DNA of 64,000 bases from Pelomonas sp041914785 (GTDB taxonomy: Bacteria > Pseudomonadota > Gammaproteobacteria > Burkholderiales > Burkholderiaceae_C), in the NCBI GenBank assembly GCA_041914785.1, contig JAYSCT010000001.1, positions 124,001 through 188,000 of the forward strand, given 5' to 3'. Position numbers and translations under genes: made by a program. Numbering within the stretch: the stretch's first letter is position 1; the number at the start of each line of letters is the position of its first letter. Under the pieces are notes generated by a model that had not been told where the DNA came from, did not search any database, and saw only the letters and a program-made list of their open reading frames with translations. Of the stretch, positions 7,804-15,612 are shown piece after piece.

Positions 7804-8214
7804 TCAGCGAGGCGCCAACACGACGTTGACGCCCGAAGCGTGGTCCTGCCGCAGCGTGCGGAGCTCCGTGATCTCGAAGCCGGACACCGCCAGCGTATGC
7901 GCGTCGGGCCATTCGAGCTTGACGGCATCCGGCTTGCCCTCCATCGTGAGCAAGCCGTCGAAGATATTGCCGCTGGCCACATCCTCCAGCGTCAGGCTGG
8001 TGGACCAGTTCGTCGTCGCGCCGCAGTCCACCACCATGAGCCGGGCCATCTTCCTGCCATCGGGCGATGCCAGCAGACCGGCCGGCGTGGTCTGGCACAG
8101 GTGCTTGGCGGCCAGCTCCGCGCACCCCACCATCAGCGCGCTGACAACCACCCCGGCGAAGAACAGAAACGCGCCAGCGTTCCACAGCCATCGCCCCAGC
8201 GACTGATACGACAT
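7804..8214 (-). CDS. Small membrane-anchored protein of unknown function
   Basis: A 136-residue protein with one hydrophobic segment (residues 11-31) ending near a Cys in VGCAELAA. After it comes a hydrophilic domain with Cys40 and Cys64 that could pair in the periplasm, and strand-like stretches up to the end. AGGGAGAG just upstream of the ATG at 8214 supports that start over longer in-frame choices. I recognise no family. It is convergent with the gene ending at 7788 and is separated by 83 bp from the serine hydrolase operon upstream on the same strand. Confidence 0.6.
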   Translation of the reverse strand: MSYQSLGRWLWNAGAFLFFAGVVVSALMVGCAELAAKHLCQTTPAGLLASPDGRKMARLMVVDCGATTNWSTSLTLEDVASGNIFDGLLTMEGKPDAVKLEWPDAHTLAVSGFEITELRTLRQDHASGVNVVLAPR

Positions 8215-8297
8215 GTCTCTCCCTCCCGTGCCGACGCCGCAGTGTGCATGGCGCGTGTGAGGCGAGCGTGAAGTCCCGCGTGCGAGTGCGCCGCGAC

Positions 8298-9470
8298 CTA
8301 CCGCTTCACTGCCGCCAGCACCCGGCCGATGAACTCGTTCAACACCGGCCCGTTGTCGATCCAGCGAACGACGACCACCAAGTCGTTCTCCCCGTCGATG
8401 TAGACGATGTTCTGCCCGTTGCCGCGGAAGGTGACGCTGCTCTCGGGTGCCGCCGGCAGCGCCTGGCGGCCGGTGTTCAAGAACCAGTTGCAGTAGCCGA
8501 CCTCGGCGTTGGCCGGCCCCGGCGTGCGGGCCTTGGCGATCCACTCGCGCGACACGATCTGTCGGTCGCCCCACCGGCCCTCGCGCAGGTGCAGGTAGCC
8601 GAAGCGCGCCAGGTCCCACGCGTCGATGAACATGCCGCCGCCCCAGTGCCCGCCCCCGGAGACGGACTGCAGGCGCTGTCCGTCCAGCTCCACCCACGAG
8701 TTGTCATAACCGTGCCAGCGCCAGCGCGTGGACGCGCCGATCGGGTCCATGACCTGTTCGCGCAGCACCTCCGGCAGCGGGCGGCGCCAGACCTGCAGCG
8801 CGGCCAGCGCCAGCACGTTCACGCGCACGTCGTTGTACTTGTAGTGCGTGCCGGGCGCATGCAAAGGCCGGTGGGGCCAGTCCTCGGGCGTCTTGCCGAC
8901 GGGGCGGTCGGCCCAGTCGGGCTTGCCCCACAGCGTGCCCTGCCAGTCGCTGGTCTGGCGCAGCAGGTGTTCCCAGGTGATGGGCGCGTTGTGCGGTGCC
9001 GTGAACAGGTCCACGCCCGGCGGCATGGTGTCCGCCGCGCGGTCGTCGGTGCTCCTGATCAGACCCTGCTGCCAGGCCAGCCCCACCACCGTGGACAGGA
9101 AGGTCTTGGTGATGCTGTGGCTCATGTCCACGCGCCGCGTGTCGCCCCACTCCGCCACCACCTGGCCGCGGCGGATGACGAGGCCGTTGATGGCCGCCCG
9201 CTCGCGCGTCGGGCCGAGCTGGCCACCGAAGTAGGGCTCGGCCTTTCCGAAGCTCTGCGCCAGCGCGAGCGCCTGGTCGCGCGGCGCGGGGTTGTCGTGC
9301 GCCTGTGCGTAGGCCACCGCCTCGGCCAGCCTGGCGGCGTCCAGGCCCACGGCGGCCGGCGCCGCGCGCTGCCAGTCGCCGCGGGGCGGGAAGTAGGCGG
9401 GCTCGGCGGCGGCCGGCGCGGCAAGGGCCGCCAGCGTGACGGCGAGAAGAAGGCGGCGGGTCGGGCTCAT
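8298..9470 (-). CDS. Serine hydrolase, beta-lactamase class C / NylB-like family
   Basis: A 390-residue exported protein with a signal peptide ending in AAPAAAEP near residue 22. The catalytic SxxK is Ser119-Lys122 in MSHSITKTF, and the Tyr motif is YKYND at 210-214. Long conserved stretches such as WEHLLRQTSDWQGTLWGK and the GGGHWGGGMFI region match the 6-aminohexanoate-dimer hydrolase and esterase side of the family rather than true beta-lactamases. It probably hydrolyses amide or ester substrates in the periplasm. The ATG overlaps the stop of the GST gene (ATGA at 9467-9470), making it the last gene of the doxX-gst-hydrolase operon. Confidence 0.88.
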   Translation of the reverse strand: MSPTRRLLLAVTLAALAAPAAAEPAYFPPRGDWQRAAPAAVGLDAARLAEAVAYAQAHDNPAPRDQALALAQSFGKAEPYFGGQLGPTRERAAINGLVIRRGQVVAEWGDTRRVDMSHSITKTFLSTVVGLAWQQGLIRSTDDRAADTMPPGVDLFTAPHNAPITWEHLLRQTSDWQGTLWGKPDWADRPVGKTPEDWPHRPLHAPGTHYKYNDVRVNVLALAALQVWRRPLPEVLREQVMDPIGASTRWRWHGYDNSWVELDGQRLQSVSGGGHWGGGMFIDAWDLARFGYLHLREGRWGDRQIVSREWIAKARTPGPANAEVGYCNWFLNTGRQALPAAPESSVTFRGNGQNIVYIDGENDLVVVVRWIDNGPVLNEFIGRVLAAVKR

Positions 9471-10126
9471 CCGGCCATTGTGGCGAGACGCTGCGACAGC
9501 ACCGTGCCGCGCGCCCGCAGGAAGGCCCGCAGGCGCTGGGCGTAGTCGCCCGCCACGGCGGCCTGCACGGACGGCCGCGCCGCCAGCGCCCGCTGCCAGG
9601 ACCGCACACGGGGCAGCCCGTCGAACAGGCCGGCGGGCGGGATGACCTCGAAGTAGCGGAACACCGGGCCGAAGACGGCGTCCACCAGGCCGAAGCGCGC
9701 ACCGGCGAACCAGGGCCCGTCGCCCAGCACCGCCTCCAGCTGCACCATGCGCTGGCGCAGCGCGGCCTGCGCCCGGGTGAAGGCGGGCTCGTCCGCCGCG
9801 CCGTACAGCGCGCCGATGCCGCCCAGCACCGCCGAGCCGAACTCCATCCAGGCCCGCTCGCGGGCCCGGGTCAGCGCGTCGGCGTCGTGCAGCTGCGGCA
9901 GGTAGGTCTCGTCCAGGTACTCGCAGATGACGGCGGACTCGAACAGCGCCTCGCCGCCCACCTGCAGCACCGGAGTCTTGCCCAGCGGCGACAGGCGCCG
10001 GAACCAGTCGGGCTTGTCCGCGAGGTCGACGTCCACGCGCTCGAAGGGCACGCCCTTCTCCAGCAGCACGATGACCGCGCGCTGCACGTACGGGCACAGC
10101 GCATGGCTGACGAGGGTGAGGCTCAT
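9467..10126 (-). CDS. Glutathione S-transferase family protein
   Basis: A 219-residue cytosolic GST. The thioredoxin-like N-domain has HALCPYVQRA (Cys11 is the candidate catalytic residue, as in Omega/Beta types), the cis-Pro in GKTPVL, and ESAVICEYLDE that holds the glutathione gamma-glutamyl group. The C-terminal helical domain contains the FGLVDAVFGPVFRYFE helix with the family Asp. It probably works as a glutathione-dependent reductase or transferase. Both ends overlap their neighbours by ATGA, so it is tightly coupled in the doxX-gst-hydrolase operon that faces a LysR gene. Confidence 0.9.
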   Translation of the reverse strand: MSLTLVSHALCPYVQRAVIVLLEKGVPFERVDVDLADKPDWFRRLSPLGKTPVLQVGGEALFESAVICEYLDETYLPQLHDADALTRARERAWMEFGSAVLGGIGALYGAADEPAFTRAQAALRQRMVQLEAVLGDGPWFAGARFGLVDAVFGPVFRYFEVIPPAGLFDGLPRVRSWQRALAARPSVQAAVAGDYAQRLRAFLRARGTVLSQRLATMAG

Positions 10127-10590
10127 CGCGGGCTCCACGTGAGCCGCGCGCTGCGGCGCAACGCGAGGGCGCCATCGCCGGAGAGCCACTGCACCAGCGA
10201 GGCCACGGCCAGGAAGACCGGGTACTCCCAACCGCCGCCGGGCGCGGTGAACACCCAGCCATGGGGCCCATGCACCCAGGCCGCCCCCAGCAACACCGGC
10301 AGCAGCGCGAGCGCGACCTGACGCGGGTACACACCCGCCAGCAGCAAGACGCCGCCCAGCGCCTCGGCGGCGAAGACGGCATAAGCCAGCGCACCGGGCA
10401 GGCCCACGCCGGCAAAGAACTGCGCCGTGCCGGGCAGCGTGAAGACAAACAGCTTGAGCCCCGCATGCGCGAGGTACATGAAGCCCAGCGCCGAGCGCAG
10501 CAGCAGCAGGCCCAGCGCGGGGCCGGCCGCCGGCCGGTCGGTGTGGACGGCGCGGGAAAGCGGGGCGGTGTGAAGCGTGGAAGCCGTCAT
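10123..10590 (-). CDS. DoxX family membrane protein
   Basis: A 155-residue protein with four predicted membrane helices and the DoxX signature: LLLRSALGFMYLAHAGLKL, GLPGALAYAVFAAEALGGVLLLAG and the HGPHGWVFTAPGGGWEYP loop before the last helix. DoxX proteins are small quinone-linked or redox-associated membrane proteins often found with GST and thiol genes, as here. The ATG at 10590 was preferred to the longer form starting at 10623 because it gives a compact N-terminus before helix 1. It is the first gene of the operon and faces the LysR gene at 10681. Confidence 0.88.
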   Translation of the reverse strand: MTASTLHTAPLSRAVHTDRPAAGPALGLLLLRSALGFMYLAHAGLKLFVFTLPGTAQFFAGVGLPGALAYAVFAAEALGGVLLLAGVYPRQVALALLPVLLGAAWVHGPHGWVFTAPGGGWEYPVFLAVASLVQWLSGDGALALRRSARLTWSPR

Positions 10591-10671
10591 GGCGACTCTC
10601 CGGGGAGTTGAGGATGGGCTCACTCTAGGTAGGCAACCGACGCACGAAAATACGCAAACCGATCAACCCAG

Positions 10672-10687
10672 ATTGCAGGCATGCAAT
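10672..10687. promoter_or_regulatory. LysR-type operator candidate
   Basis: A perfect inverted repeat, ATTGCA and TGCAAT around GGCA, contains a T-N11-A core and covers the start codon of the LysR gene. LysR proteins commonly bind such sites between themselves and a divergent target, here the doxX-gst-hydrolase operon, and repress their own gene. Confidence 0.55.
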
Positions 10688-11553
10688 ACGAACTCGCCCC
10701 CGCCGACCTCGCCCTGGTGCTGGCGCTGCACCGCGCCGGCACGCTGGCCGCCGCCGGCGAACGGCTGGGCGTGAATGCGTCCACCGTCTTCCGCATGCTG
10801 CAGCGGCTGGAGCGTGGCCTGGGCCAGGCGCTGTTCGAACGCGGCCGGCGCGGCTACCAGGCGATGGCGCTGGCGCGCACGCTGGCCGCGCAGGCCGAAC
10901 AGGTGGAGGCGGCGCTGGAGACGGCCCGCGCCGCCGCGCAGGCCCAGCCCGGCGAGGCCGCCGGCACCGTGCGCCTGACAACGACCGACACGCTGCTGCA
11001 CGGCCTGCTGGCGCCCGCGCTGGCCGCGCTGCACCGCCAGCAGCCGCGGCTGCAGTTCGAGCTGCACACCGGCAACGAACTGGCCAGCCTGACGCGGCGC
11101 GACGCCGACATCGCGCTGCGCGCCACCACCCGGCCGCCCGCCCACCTCGTCGGCCGCCGCGTGGGGCCCATCCGCGTGGCGCTGTACGCGGCCCGCAGCA
11201 GTCCGATCCGGCACTGGGATCAGGTGGAGGCGGGCGAGGCGGCCTGGGTCGCGCCCGACGACGGCCTGCCCGAGCACCCGTCGGTGCGCTGGCGTCAGCA
11301 GCACTTCCCGACGCTGCAACCGGCCTGGCGCACGGGCAGCGTGCAGAGCGTGGCCGAGCTGGTGAGCCAGGGCCTGGGCGTGGGCGTGCTGCCGCTGTTC
11401 CTGGCCGAACCGCGGCGCGAGCTGCGCCGGCTGACCGAGCCGCTGGACGACGCCCAGACCGACCTGTGGCTGCTGACCCATCCCGAGACCCGCCACCTGC
11501 CTCGCGTGCACACGGTGTACGACCACCTGGCCCGCACGCTGACGCTGGATTGA
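10681..11553 (+). CDS. LysR-family transcriptional regulator
   Basis: A 290-residue LTTR. The winged helix at 5-65 contains LHRAGTLAAAGERLGVNASTV and the QRLERGLGQALFER wing. A linker helix follows, then an effector domain from about residue 95 that starts GTVRLTTTDTLL and includes the late VAELVSQGLGVGVLPLFLAE motif. The effector is not evident. It is divergent from the doxX operon with 90 bp between starts and a T-N11-A palindrome over its own ATG, so that operon is the probable target. Confidence 0.9.
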   Translation: MQYELAPADLALVLALHRAGTLAAAGERLGVNASTVFRMLQRLERGLGQALFERGRRGYQAMALARTLAAQAEQVEAALETARAAAQAQPGEAAGTVRLTTTDTLLHGLLAPALAALHRQQPRLQFELHTGNELASLTRRDADIALRATTRPPAHLVGRRVGPIRVALYAARSSPIRHWDQVEAGEAAWVAPDDGLPEHPSVRWRQQHFPTLQPAWRTGSVQSVAELVSQGLGVGVLPLFLAEPRRELRRLTEPLDDAQTDLWLLTHPETRHLPRVHTVYDHLARTLTLD

Positions 11554-11575
11554 CCGGCCTCAACGCGAAAGCCGC

Positions 11576-11606
11576 TTGACCTTGCCATGATGGCAAGGTT
11601 GACCAT
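11576..11606 (+). promoter_or_regulatory. CueR-controlled copA promoter and operator
   Basis: The -35 box TTGACC (11576-11581) is followed after 19 bases by a -10 region near 11601-11606. Between them lies a perfect inverted repeat: ACCTTGCCAT (11579-11588), a central G, and ATGGCAAGGT (11590-11599). An over-long spacer carrying such a dyad is the hallmark of MerR/CueR promoters. The expected transcription start falls at about 11612-11614, that is, at the copA ATG itself. Confidence 0.88.
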
Positions 11607-11612
11607 GCCGCC

Positions 11613-13820
11613 ATGAACACCACCACCGCCCCTTCTTCCACCGCGCTCGCCGACGTCACGCTGCAGGTCAGCGGCATGAGCTGCGCCTCCTGCGTGCGCC
11701 GTGTCGAGAAGGCCTTGCAGGCCGTGCCCGGCGTGCAGGCGGCCAGCGTGAACCTGGCCACCGAGAAGGCGTCGGTGAAGGCGCTGCCCAACGTGCCCGC
11801 CGCGGTGCTGGCGGCGGCGCTGGCGAAGGCGGGGTACCCGGCCACCGTCGTCGAGCAGAACGCACCGCCCCCCGCGCCGGCCGCCGCCGGCCTGCCCGGC
11901 TGGTGGCCGGTCGCCGTGGGTGCCGTGCTGACGCTGCCGCTAATGCTGCCCATGGCGCTGGCGCTGTTCGGCGTCGCGTGGATGCTGCCCGGCCCCTGGC
12001 AGTGGCTGCTGGCCACGCCGGTGCAGTTCATCCTCGGCGCGCGCTTCTACCGCGCCGGCTGGCAGGCGGTGCGCGCGGGCAGCGGCAACATGGACCTGCT
12101 GGTGGCGCTGGGCACGTCGGCGGCCTACGGGCTGTCGCTGTGGCTGCTGCTGACGCACCCGGGCCACGCCCACCTGTACTTCGAGGCCTCGGCCGCCGTC
12201 ATCACGCTGGTGCTGCTGGGCAAGTGGCTGGAGCAGCGCGCCAAGCGGCAGACGACCGATGCCATCCGCGCGCTGAACGCGCTGCGGCCCACGACGGCCC
12301 GCGTGCTGCGAGATGGCGCCGAGGTGGAACTGCCCGTGGCCGACGTGCGCGTGGGCGACCTGGTGGCCGTGCGCCCCGGCGACCGCATCCCGGTGGACGG
12401 CGAGATCGTGTCGGGCCGCAGCCATGTGGACGAGTCGCTGCTGACCGGCGAGAGCCTGCCCGTGGCCAAGGTGCCCGGCGAGCGCGTGACGGGCGGCGCC
12501 ATCAACGCCGAAGGCGCGCTGACGGTGCGCACGACGGCCGTGGGCGCCGAGACCTCGCTGGCCCGCATCATCCGGCTCGTCGAATCGGCGCAGGCCGCCA
12601 AGGCGCCCATCCAGCGCATCGTGGACCGCGTCAGCGCCGTCTTCGTGCCGGTGGTGCTGGCGCTGGCCGCGCTGACGTTTGCCGGCTGGTGGCTGCACGC
12701 GGGCGACGTGGAGCAGGCGCTGGTCAACGCGGTGGCGGTGCTCGTCATCGCCTGCCCCTGCGCGCTGGGCCTGGCCACGCCCACCACGCTGATGGCCGGC
12801 ACCGGCGTGGCGGCGCGCCAGGGCATCCTCATCAAGGACGCCGAGGCGCTGGAGCTGGCGCATGCCGTCAGCGTCGTCGCGTTCGACAAGACCGGCACGC
12901 TGACCGTGGGCCAGCCCGCGCTGGTGGCGGCCGTGCCGGTGAAGGGCGGCACGCGCGACGGGCTGCTGCAACTGGCCGCCGCGCTGCAGCGCAGCAGCAG
13001 CCACCCGCTGGCCGTGGCGGTGCTGAACGCGGCGGAAGACCTGCCCGCGCTGCCGGCCGAGCAGGCCCGCGCGCTGCCGGGCCGCGGCGTGCAGGCCATG
13101 GTGCAGGGCCGCACGCTGTCGCTGGGCAGCGCGCGGCTGGCGCAGGAGCTGGGCGTCCAGTCCCCTGAACTGGCGGCGCGGGCGCAGCAGCTGGAGGCCG
13201 ACGGCCACACCGTGTCCTGGCTGATGGACGGCGCCGAGCCGCTGGGCCTGCTGGCCTTCGGCGACCGCGTGAAGGACACGGCAGCCACGGCCATCGCGGA
13301 GCTGCAGGCGCGCGGCATCCGCACCGTCATGCTGACGGGCGACAGCCGCGGCGCGGCGCTGGGGGTGGCGCGGCAGCTGGGCATCGCCGACGTGCGTGCC
13401 GAGGTGCTGCCCGCGGACAAGGCCGCCGCCGTGCAGCAGCTGCGCGACGAGGCCGGCGCCGTGGTCGCCTTCGTCGGCGACGGCCTCAACGACGGGCCGG
13501 CGCTGGCCGCCGCGTCGGTGGGCTTCGCGATGGCCGGCGGCGCCGACGTGGCGACCGAGGCCGCCGGCGTCACGCTGATGCGCGGCGACCCGCGCCTAGT
13601 GGCCGACGCACTGGACATCTCGCGCCGCACCTACGCCAAGATCCGGCAGGGGCTGTTCTGGGCGTTCGCGTACAACGTGGTGGGCATTCCGCTGGCGGCA
13701 TTCGGGCTGCTGAACCCGGTCATCGCCGGTGCGGCCATGGCGTTCAGCAGCGTCAGCGTCGTGGCCAATGCGCTGACGCTGCGGCGCTGGCGCGGCACGG
13801 CACGGGGAGAGGCGGCATGA
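11613..13820 (+). CDS. copA: Copper-exporting P1B-type ATPase
   Basis: A 735-residue Cu(I) ATPase. One N-terminal heavy-metal domain carries GMSCASC with Cys24 and Cys27. Membrane helices follow, with the ion-binding CPC at residues 381-383 inside IACPCALG. Phosphorylated Asp425 is in FDKTGTLT. The hinge GDGLNDGPAL lies near the C-terminal helices with the FAYNVVGIPLAAFG segment. It pumps Cu(I) from cytoplasm to periplasm. The CueR-type operator directly upstream and cueR overlapping its stop codon (13817-13820) make copper-induced expression very likely. The ATG at 11613 appears to coincide with the expected transcript start, so the mRNA may be leaderless. Confidence 0.96.
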   Translation: MNTTTAPSSTALADVTLQVSGMSCASCVRRVEKALQAVPGVQAASVNLATEKASVKALPNVPAAVLAAALAKAGYPATVVEQNAPPPAPAAAGLPGWWPVAVGAVLTLPLMLPMALALFGVAWMLPGPWQWLLATPVQFILGARFYRAGWQAVRAGSGNMDLLVALGTSAAYGLSLWLLLTHPGHAHLYFEASAAVITLVLLGKWLEQRAKRQTTDAIRALNALRPTTARVLRDGAEVELPVADVRVGDLVAVRPGDRIPVDGEIVSGRSHVDESLLTGESLPVAKVPGERVTGGAINAEGALTVRTTAVGAETSLARIIRLVESAQAAKAPIQRIVDRVSAVFVPVVLALAALTFAGWWLHAGDVEQALVNAVAVLVIACPCALGLATPTTLMAGTGVAARQGILIKDAEALELAHAVSVVAFDKTGTLTVGQPALVAAVPVKGGTRDGLLQLAAALQRSSSHPLAVAVLNAAEDLPALPAEQARALPGRGVQAMVQGRTLSLGSARLAQELGVQSPELAARAQQLEADGHTVSWLMDGAEPLGLLAFGDRVKDTAATAIAELQARGIRTVMLTGDSRGAALGVARQLGIADVRAEVLPADKAAAVQQLRDEAGAVVAFVGDGLNDGPALAAASVGFAMAGGADVATEAAGVTLMRGDPRLVADALDISRRTYAKIRQGLFWAFAYNVVGIPLAAFGLLNPVIAGAAMAFSSVSVVANALTLRRWRGTARGEAA

Positions 13821-14212
13821 ACATCGGCGACGCGGCGCGCGCGGCCGGCATGTCGGCCAAGATGGTGCGGCACTACGAAAGCCTGGGCCTGTTCGCCGCA
13901 CCACCGCGCACCGACGCCGGCTACCGCGTCTACGGGCCGCGCGAGGTGCACCTGCTGCGCTTCATCCGCCACTCGCGCGACCTGGGCTTCTCGCTGGAAC
14001 AGATCCGCACGCTGCTGAGCCTGTGGCAGGACCGCGACCGCCCCAGCCGCGAGGTGCGCGCGCTGGCGCAGGCCCACCTGGCCGAGCTGGAAGCCAAGCT
14101 GGCCGAGCTGAACGCGATGAAGGCGACGCTGCAGGCGCTGGTGACCAGCTGCCACGGCGACGACCGGCCCGACTGCCCCATCCTCAGCACGCTGGAAGCC
14201 GGCACCGCGTGA
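13817..14212 (+). CDS. cueR: CueR-type MerR regulator
   Basis: A 131-residue MerR protein. The helix-turn-helix MNIGDAARAAGMSAKMVRHYE is followed by the wing YRVYGPREVHLLRFIR, a long dimerisation helix, and the metal-binding loop with Cys112 and Cys120, the same spacing and numbering as in E. coli CueR. It senses Cu(I) and switches on copA by untwisting the long-spacer promoter at 11576-11606. Its ATG overlaps the copA stop, so it is induced along with the pump. A Cys-rich or Ser77-type change that would suggest another metal is not seen. Confidence 0.95.
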   Translation: MNIGDAARAAGMSAKMVRHYESLGLFAAPPRTDAGYRVYGPREVHLLRFIRHSRDLGFSLEQIRTLLSLWQDRDRPSREVRALAQAHLAELEAKLAELNAMKATLQALVTSCHGDDRPDCPILSTLEAGTA

Positions 14213-14271
14213 CAACGTCGGGACATGCCGACGCGTTATCGTTGCCCATCCTCGGCTCACCCCTGATCGCC

Positions 14272-14700
14272 ATGCGCCTCGTCCTCGCCACCCTCCTCGC
14301 CCTGGCCGCCACCGCTGCGCAGGCCGACTCCTTCGTCTCGTCGGGCGCCAGCGCCGGCTCGGCCTCGTCCGGCAGCGTGTCGGACTCGTTCAAGGCCTCC
14401 TCCGGCAGCAGCAGCGGCGGCGAGAAGCGCGCCGAGGGCCGCTACCGCGTCACCGGAGTCGCTCAGGCCGACGCCGGCAAGCTGCGTCTGACGCTGGCAC
14501 GCGACGGTGCCCAGACGGTGGAGCTGACGCTGCCGCAGCAGGCGCTGGCCGCGCGCGCCGTGAGCGTGGGCGACGAAGTGCAGGCCACGCCGCAGCCCTA
14601 CGGCGTCGCGTTCGCGCATGCCGACACGGGCAAGGCCTTCTTCCTGGTGCTGGAAGACGCCTGGCACCGCGAGCTGGCCGCGCGCGTCGTCAAGTCTTGA
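14272..14700 (+). CDS. Secreted Ser/Gly-rich small protein, unknown family
   Basis: A 142-residue protein with a signal peptide ending in AAQADS near residue 19. A low-complexity linker of Ser, Gly and Ala follows (residues 20-50), then a compact domain of about 85 residues with alternating strands (KLRLTLARDGAQTVELTLP) and a HADTGKAFFLVLEDAWHREL end. I recognise no family. Its TGA overlaps the TTG start of the DUF2145 gene, so the two are translationally coupled and probably act together in the periplasm. Confidence 0.7.
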   Translation: MRLVLATLLALAATAAQADSFVSSGASAGSASSGSVSDSFKASSGSSSGGEKRAEGRYRVTGVAQADAGKLRLTLARDGAQTVELTLPQQALAARAVSVGDEVQATPQPYGVAFAHADTGKAFFLVLEDAWHRELAARVVKS

Positions 14701-15581
14701 CCCTTCGCGCCGCGCTGGCGGCGACGCTGCTGGCCGCCGCCGGCGCGGCCCAGGCCGGGCTGCCACCGCGCGGCTGCGACCGCGCCACGGCCATCACCGC
14801 CCCGCAGCAGGACCGCCTGCTGCGCTTTGCCGCCGTCATCCGCGCGGCGCTGGCCGCGTCGGGCGCGCAGGCCGCGCTGATCGCCCGCTCGGGCACTGAC
14901 CTGTCGCGCGTGGGCCTGCGCTACTCGCACGCCGCCATCGCGCTGCCCGAGGGGCTGGACACGCCGTGGGCCGTGCGCCAGCTCTACTACGCCTGCGCCG
15001 AGGGCCGCTCGCGGCTGTTCGACCAGGGGCTGGCCGGCTTCATCTCGGGCAGCGACGACGCCGACCTGGGCTATGTCAGCGTGCTGCTGCTGCCGCCCGA
15101 GGCCGCCGCGCCGCTCGCCGCCGCCGCGCTGGACAAGGACGTGGCGCTGGGCCTGCTGGACGCGCGCTACAGCGCCAACGCCTACCCGTTCAGCACGCAG
15201 TACCAGAACTGCAACCAGTGGGTGGCCGAACTGCTGGCCGCCGCCTCGGCCGGCACGCGCACACGCGAGGCCGCGCAGGCCTGGCTGCGGCGCGAGGGCT
15301 ACGCGCCCGAGCCGGTGCGCGCGTCGCCGTGGCTGCTGCTGGCCGGCCGCTTCGTGCCGTGGCTGCACTTCCATGACCACCCGGTCGAGCAGCTGAACGC
15401 CGGCGCCGTGCAGACCAGTCTGCCCACCAGCCTGGAGGCGTTCGCGCAGCGGCGCTGGCCCGCGGCGCGGCGGCTGGAGTTCTGCCACGGGCCGGCCGGC
15501 GTCGTGCAGCGCGACGGCGGCACGCCGCTGGCCGATGGCTGCCGGCCGCAGCCGGGGGACCGGGTGGTGGCGCTGGACTGA
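14697..15581 (+). CDS. DUF2145 family exported protein
   Basis: A 294-residue protein with a signal peptide (cleavage near AAQAG, residue 20). The family blocks GTDLSRVGLRYSHAAIALPEG, WAVRQLYYACAEGRSRLFDQGLAGFISG and YPFSTQYQNCNQWVAELLA match DUF2145. The His in RYSHAAIAL and the Cys in QNCNQW are placed like the His-Cys pair of permuted NlpC/P60-type peptidases, so a papain-like hydrolase is possible; this is inference, as the family has no assigned activity. TTG at 14697 overlaps the stop of the upstream secreted protein gene. Confidence 0.8.
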   Translation: MTLRAALAATLLAAAGAAQAGLPPRGCDRATAITAPQQDRLLRFAAVIRAALAASGAQAALIARSGTDLSRVGLRYSHAAIALPEGLDTPWAVRQLYYACAEGRSRLFDQGLAGFISGSDDADLGYVSVLLLPPEAAAPLAAAALDKDVALGLLDARYSANAYPFSTQYQNCNQWVAELLAAASAGTRTREAAQAWLRREGYAPEPVRASPWLLLAGRFVPWLHFHDHPVEQLNAGAVQTSLPTSLEAFAQRRWPAARRLEFCHGPAGVVQRDGGTPLADGCRPQPGDRVVALD

Positions 15582-15612
15582 CCCGCCGTGGCGCGGGCAG
15601 CCGGCGGAGTGG

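Noticed and set aside
14213..14271. A hairpin, CGTCGG with CCGACG, after cueR
   Set aside because: The 6-bp stem has no T-run, and short dyads like this are expected often in GC-rich DNA.
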